Origin: Phycisphaerales bacterium
Lineage (GTDB): Bacteria > Planctomycetota > Phycisphaerae > Phycisphaerales > UBA1924
DNA length: 6,948 bases
NCBI GenBank assembly: GCA_030680655.1
Contig: JAUXUZ010000554.1
Coordinates: forward strand, 1 to 6,948
Direction: 5' to 3'
Below the pieces are notes generated by a model. The model worked only from the letters and a program-made list of their open reading frames with translations, had not been told where the DNA came from and ran no database searches. This document shows positions 5,359 to 6,948 of this stretch, piece after piece (the first letter of the stretch is position 1; each line of letters opens with the position of its first letter). The position numbers and the translations under genes were made by a program.

Positions 5359-6549
5359 ATGTCACCGAGTCTTCTCATGAACGCCCCTACTCCCAGCCCG
5401 CTCGACCAGCACCGCCGGCGCAACCGCGTCGAGATTGTGGAGTCGACCGCGCCCGCCGCGCCCAAGGCCAAGACGGCCAAGGGCAAAAAGGGGGTCGCCG
5501 CCAAAGCCGAGCCCGCGCCGGTCCTCGCGCCGCGCAAGGTGCGCCGCGCCCTGAACAAGGCCGACGAGGAGCTCCTCAACAGCCTCCTCGCCCAGGAGCA
5601 GGACTTCATCGACAGCCCCGCCTTCTACGAAGACGAGGCCAACGAGAAGATCTACGACCAGGCGCCCGAGATCCCCAAGCCGGACACCTCCTGGTACCAC
5701 CCGGTGATGGACGACCTTTCGGGTCGCACGCGCACGATCAAGACCGCGCAGCAGGTGATCCTCACCGGCGCGCAGGAGAAGGTCCTCTTCCACCAGTTCA
5801 ACTTCGCGCGCTACAAGATCTGGACGATCCAGCGCGACGTCTGGGCCACCGATGCGCGCAAGCCGTCGCCCGAGCAGGCCGACATGATCCTCCGCTGGTA
5901 CCGCAAGAGCGACCTCATCCGCGAGCAGATCGCCAACACCAACCTCGCGCTGGTGCTGGCGATGGCCAAGCGCACCCGCATGAGCGAGGTCGACTTCGCA
6001 GACCTCGTCAGCGAGGGCAACATGGCCCTGCTCCGCGCCGTCGACAAGTTCGACGCCGGCCGTGGCTACAAGTTCAGCACCTACGCCTGCCGCGCCATCC
6101 TCAAGGCCTTCTCGCGTCAGGGCATGAAGCTGAGCAAGTACCGCCAGCGCTTCCCGACCGACTTTGACCCCAAGCTCGAGAAGTCCAACTTCCTCGAGAC
6201 CAAGCGGGCCACGTTCGAGAAGGACGCCGCGGAAGAGGTCAAGCGCATCGTGCTCGACAACCGCGCCGACCTCACCGACGTCGAGCGCACCGTGATCGAG
6301 CACCGCTTCGGCCTCGAGAGCGGCGAGATCGACAAGCCGATGACGCTGGAGCAGGTGGGCCAGATCATCGGTGTGACCAAGGAGCGCGTCCGCCAGATCC
6401 AGAACAAGGCCATGGAGAAGATCCGCCTGAACCTGGAGAGCAACTTCCTGGGCAACAAGGCCCTGCGCGAGGCGCTCGAGGCGGCCGCCAACTCGAACCC
6501 CGAGGGCAAGGCCCCCACGCTCGAGCAGCTGCTCATGCAGCACTCCTGA
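5359..6549 (+). CDS. RNA polymerase sigma-70 family factor with divergent region 2.4 and short region 3
   Basis: This protein directs RNA polymerase to promoters. The 396-residue product lacks a recognisable region 1.1. Residues 30-60 are rich in Ala, Lys and Pro and probably disordered. A region 1.2-like segment lies at 135-159 (LTGAQEKVLFHQFNFARYK). Region 2 spans about 188-255, with ANTNLALVLAMAKR, DLVSEGNMALLRAVDKFD and GYKFSTYA. Region 4 spans about 300-360, with LTDVERTVIEHRFGL and a helix-turn-helix ending TKERVRQIQNKAMEKIR. The family normally has a Trp-Trp pair after STYA for -10 recognition and melting; here it reads STYACRAILKAF. Only about 40 residues separate regions 2 and 4, so region 3 is much reduced. 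The intact region 2 and 4 cores argue for a working factor. It stands alone, divergent from sodA, with its own terminator. The LF--FNFARYK segment resembles, from memory, sigma factors of Planctomycetota. Whether it is the housekeeping or an alternative factor cannot be told from this window, so no symbol is given. Confidence 0.93.
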   Translation: MSPSLLMNAPTPSPLDQHRRRNRVEIVESTAPAAPKAKTAKGKKGVAAKAEPAPVLAPRKVRRALNKADEELLNSLLAQEQDFIDSPAFYEDEANEKIYDQAPEIPKPDTSWYHPVMDDLSGRTRTIKTAQQVILTGAQEKVLFHQFNFARYKIWTIQRDVWATDARKPSPEQADMILRWYRKSDLIREQIANTNLALVLAMAKRTRMSEVDFADLVSEGNMALLRAVDKFDAGRGYKFSTYACRAILKAFSRQGMKLSKYRQRFPTDFDPKLEKSNFLETKRATFEKDAAEEVKRIVLDNRADLTDVERTVIEHRFGLESGEIDKPMTLEQVGQIIGVTKERVRQIQNKAMEKIRLNLESNFLGNKALREALEAAANSNPEGKAPTLEQLLMQHS

Positions 6550-6575
6550 TCGAAGCACCGCACTGCTGAAACCCC

Positions 6576-6604
6576 AAGCCCCGGCCCTATGGTCGGGGCT
6601 TTTC
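6576..6604 (+). terminator. Intrinsic terminator of the sigma factor gene
   Basis: An 11-bp stem (AAGCCCCGGCC at 6576-6586, GGTCGGGGCTT at 6591-6601, with one G-T pair) closes on a CTAT loop and runs into TTTTC. It starts 26 bp after the TGA stop. On the minus strand the same stem is followed by GGGGTTT, so it could weakly serve a convergent transcript as well. Confidence 0.9.
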
Positions 6605-6878
6605 ATTGGTGCGGAGTGCGGTGCTGCGGGCCGAATGCCAAGCCATTTCCTCTTGCGGATTCCCATGGAACTACCAGGGTCTGAGGATCGAACATGTCCA
6701 TGAAACGCTCGATCCGCTGCGTGCGCGACCAATACCGACTCGCGAACAGGTCTTTGTCCGGGATGGAGATTGAACCCGTCCCCTGCCACACCGCACGCAG
6801 ATCGGCTAGCATCCCTTGCCCGCGGAGAATCGGCTCTGCCGCCTCCGCGGGTTTCTTCGTCCAGTCGGCTTTGAACAC
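6603..6878 (-). CDS. Possible small hypothetical protein (weak)
   Basis: A 91-codon frame with a GTG start. I recognise no family. It is mixed alpha/beta-like, fairly rich in Trp and Arg, with no signal peptide or membrane segment. About three quarters of its first 68 codons end in G or C, as expected for a gene in this genome, but the last 23 drop to about half. A GGAAGAG sequence lies 10 nt before GTG. In-frame ATG at 6812 is another possible start, leaving more room for a divergent promoter. The frame is open through the window edge on the 5' side, which weakens the start call. Its stop falls at the sigma terminator, a convergent arrangement consistent with a real gene. It may equally be non-coding spacer or the upstream control region of the gene at 6920. 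Confidence 0.33.
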   Translation of the reverse strand: MFKADWTKKPAEAAEPILRGQGMLADLRAVWQGTGSISIPDKDLFASRYWSRTQRIERFMDMFDPQTLVVPWESARGNGLAFGPQHRTPHQ

Positions 6879-6919
6879 GCACCCATCACTCTTCCCACGC
6901 GACGCACGCCGAGGCCAGC

Positions 6920-6948
6920 ATGAGCAACGAACCCGAAAAGACCCTTCA
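6920..6948 (+). CDS. 5' end of a further gene, cut by the window edge
   Basis: ATG at 6920 opens a frame encoding MSNEPEKTL before the window ends. GAGG at 6911-6914 lies 5 nt upstream, a plausible ribosome site, and the first residues are polar and start-like. Nothing about its function can be said from nine codons. If the weak minus-strand frame ending at 6603 is real, the two would be divergent with a gap of only 41 bp. Confidence 0.5.

Noticed and set aside
5362..6882. 506-codon minus-strand frame antisense to the sigma factor gene
   Set aside because: It mirrors the high-GC codon pattern of the real gene on the other strand, giving a low-complexity Leu/Val/Gly/Asp-rich product, and runs through the terminator.

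Overview
The window is GC-rich bacterial chromosomal DNA. It holds four complete protein genes that can be supported, one weak small-ORF candidate, and the first codons of another gene at the right edge. No rRNA, tRNA, CRISPR array, transposon or phage gene was seen. Three things point to a Planctomycetota-like organism, perhaps of the Phycisphaerae type: a sigma-70 factor with an unusual N-terminal half and region 2.4, a CvpA-type membrane protein with a very long extra domain, and a degenerate GspE-type protein. This placement is inference from family resemblance; no marker gene fixes it.

Layout. Positions 1-3726 form a two-gene operon read on the minus strand. The first gene (1999-3726) encodes a membrane-anchored protein with the fold signature of type II secretion / type IV pilus ATPases. 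Its Walker A, Walker B and His-box residues are replaced, while the C-terminal tetracysteine zinc site is kept. The second (57-1913) encodes a four-helix CvpA-like membrane domain joined to about 490 residues of largely beta-rich soluble sequence. A strong hairpin with a T-tail at the left edge ends the operon. Positions 3727-3937 hold the operon's control region, with an inverted repeat and a direct repeat, and a probable weak terminator for the next gene. Positions 3938-4579 (minus) encode a Mn-type superoxide dismutase with all metal ligands intact. Positions 4580-5358 are a 779-bp divergent intergenic region. It contains an AT-rich patch, several hairpins, a 12-bp direct repeat, a LacI-like near-palindrome and one perfect DnaA box. 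Positions 5359-6549 (plus) encode a sigma-70 family factor, followed by a textbook intrinsic terminator. The last 340 bp hold a weak 91-codon minus-strand reading frame and the first nine codons of a plus-strand gene at 6920.

Function. The superoxide dismutase and the sigma factor are divergently transcribed from a shared, unusually long control region, so some regulatory link is possible but not shown. The two minus-strand membrane genes are probably co-transcribed and may act together at the envelope. The most unusual content is the secretion-ATPase-like protein that appears unable to hydrolyse ATP, and the sigma factor whose -10 recognition helix lacks the usual tryptophan pair.
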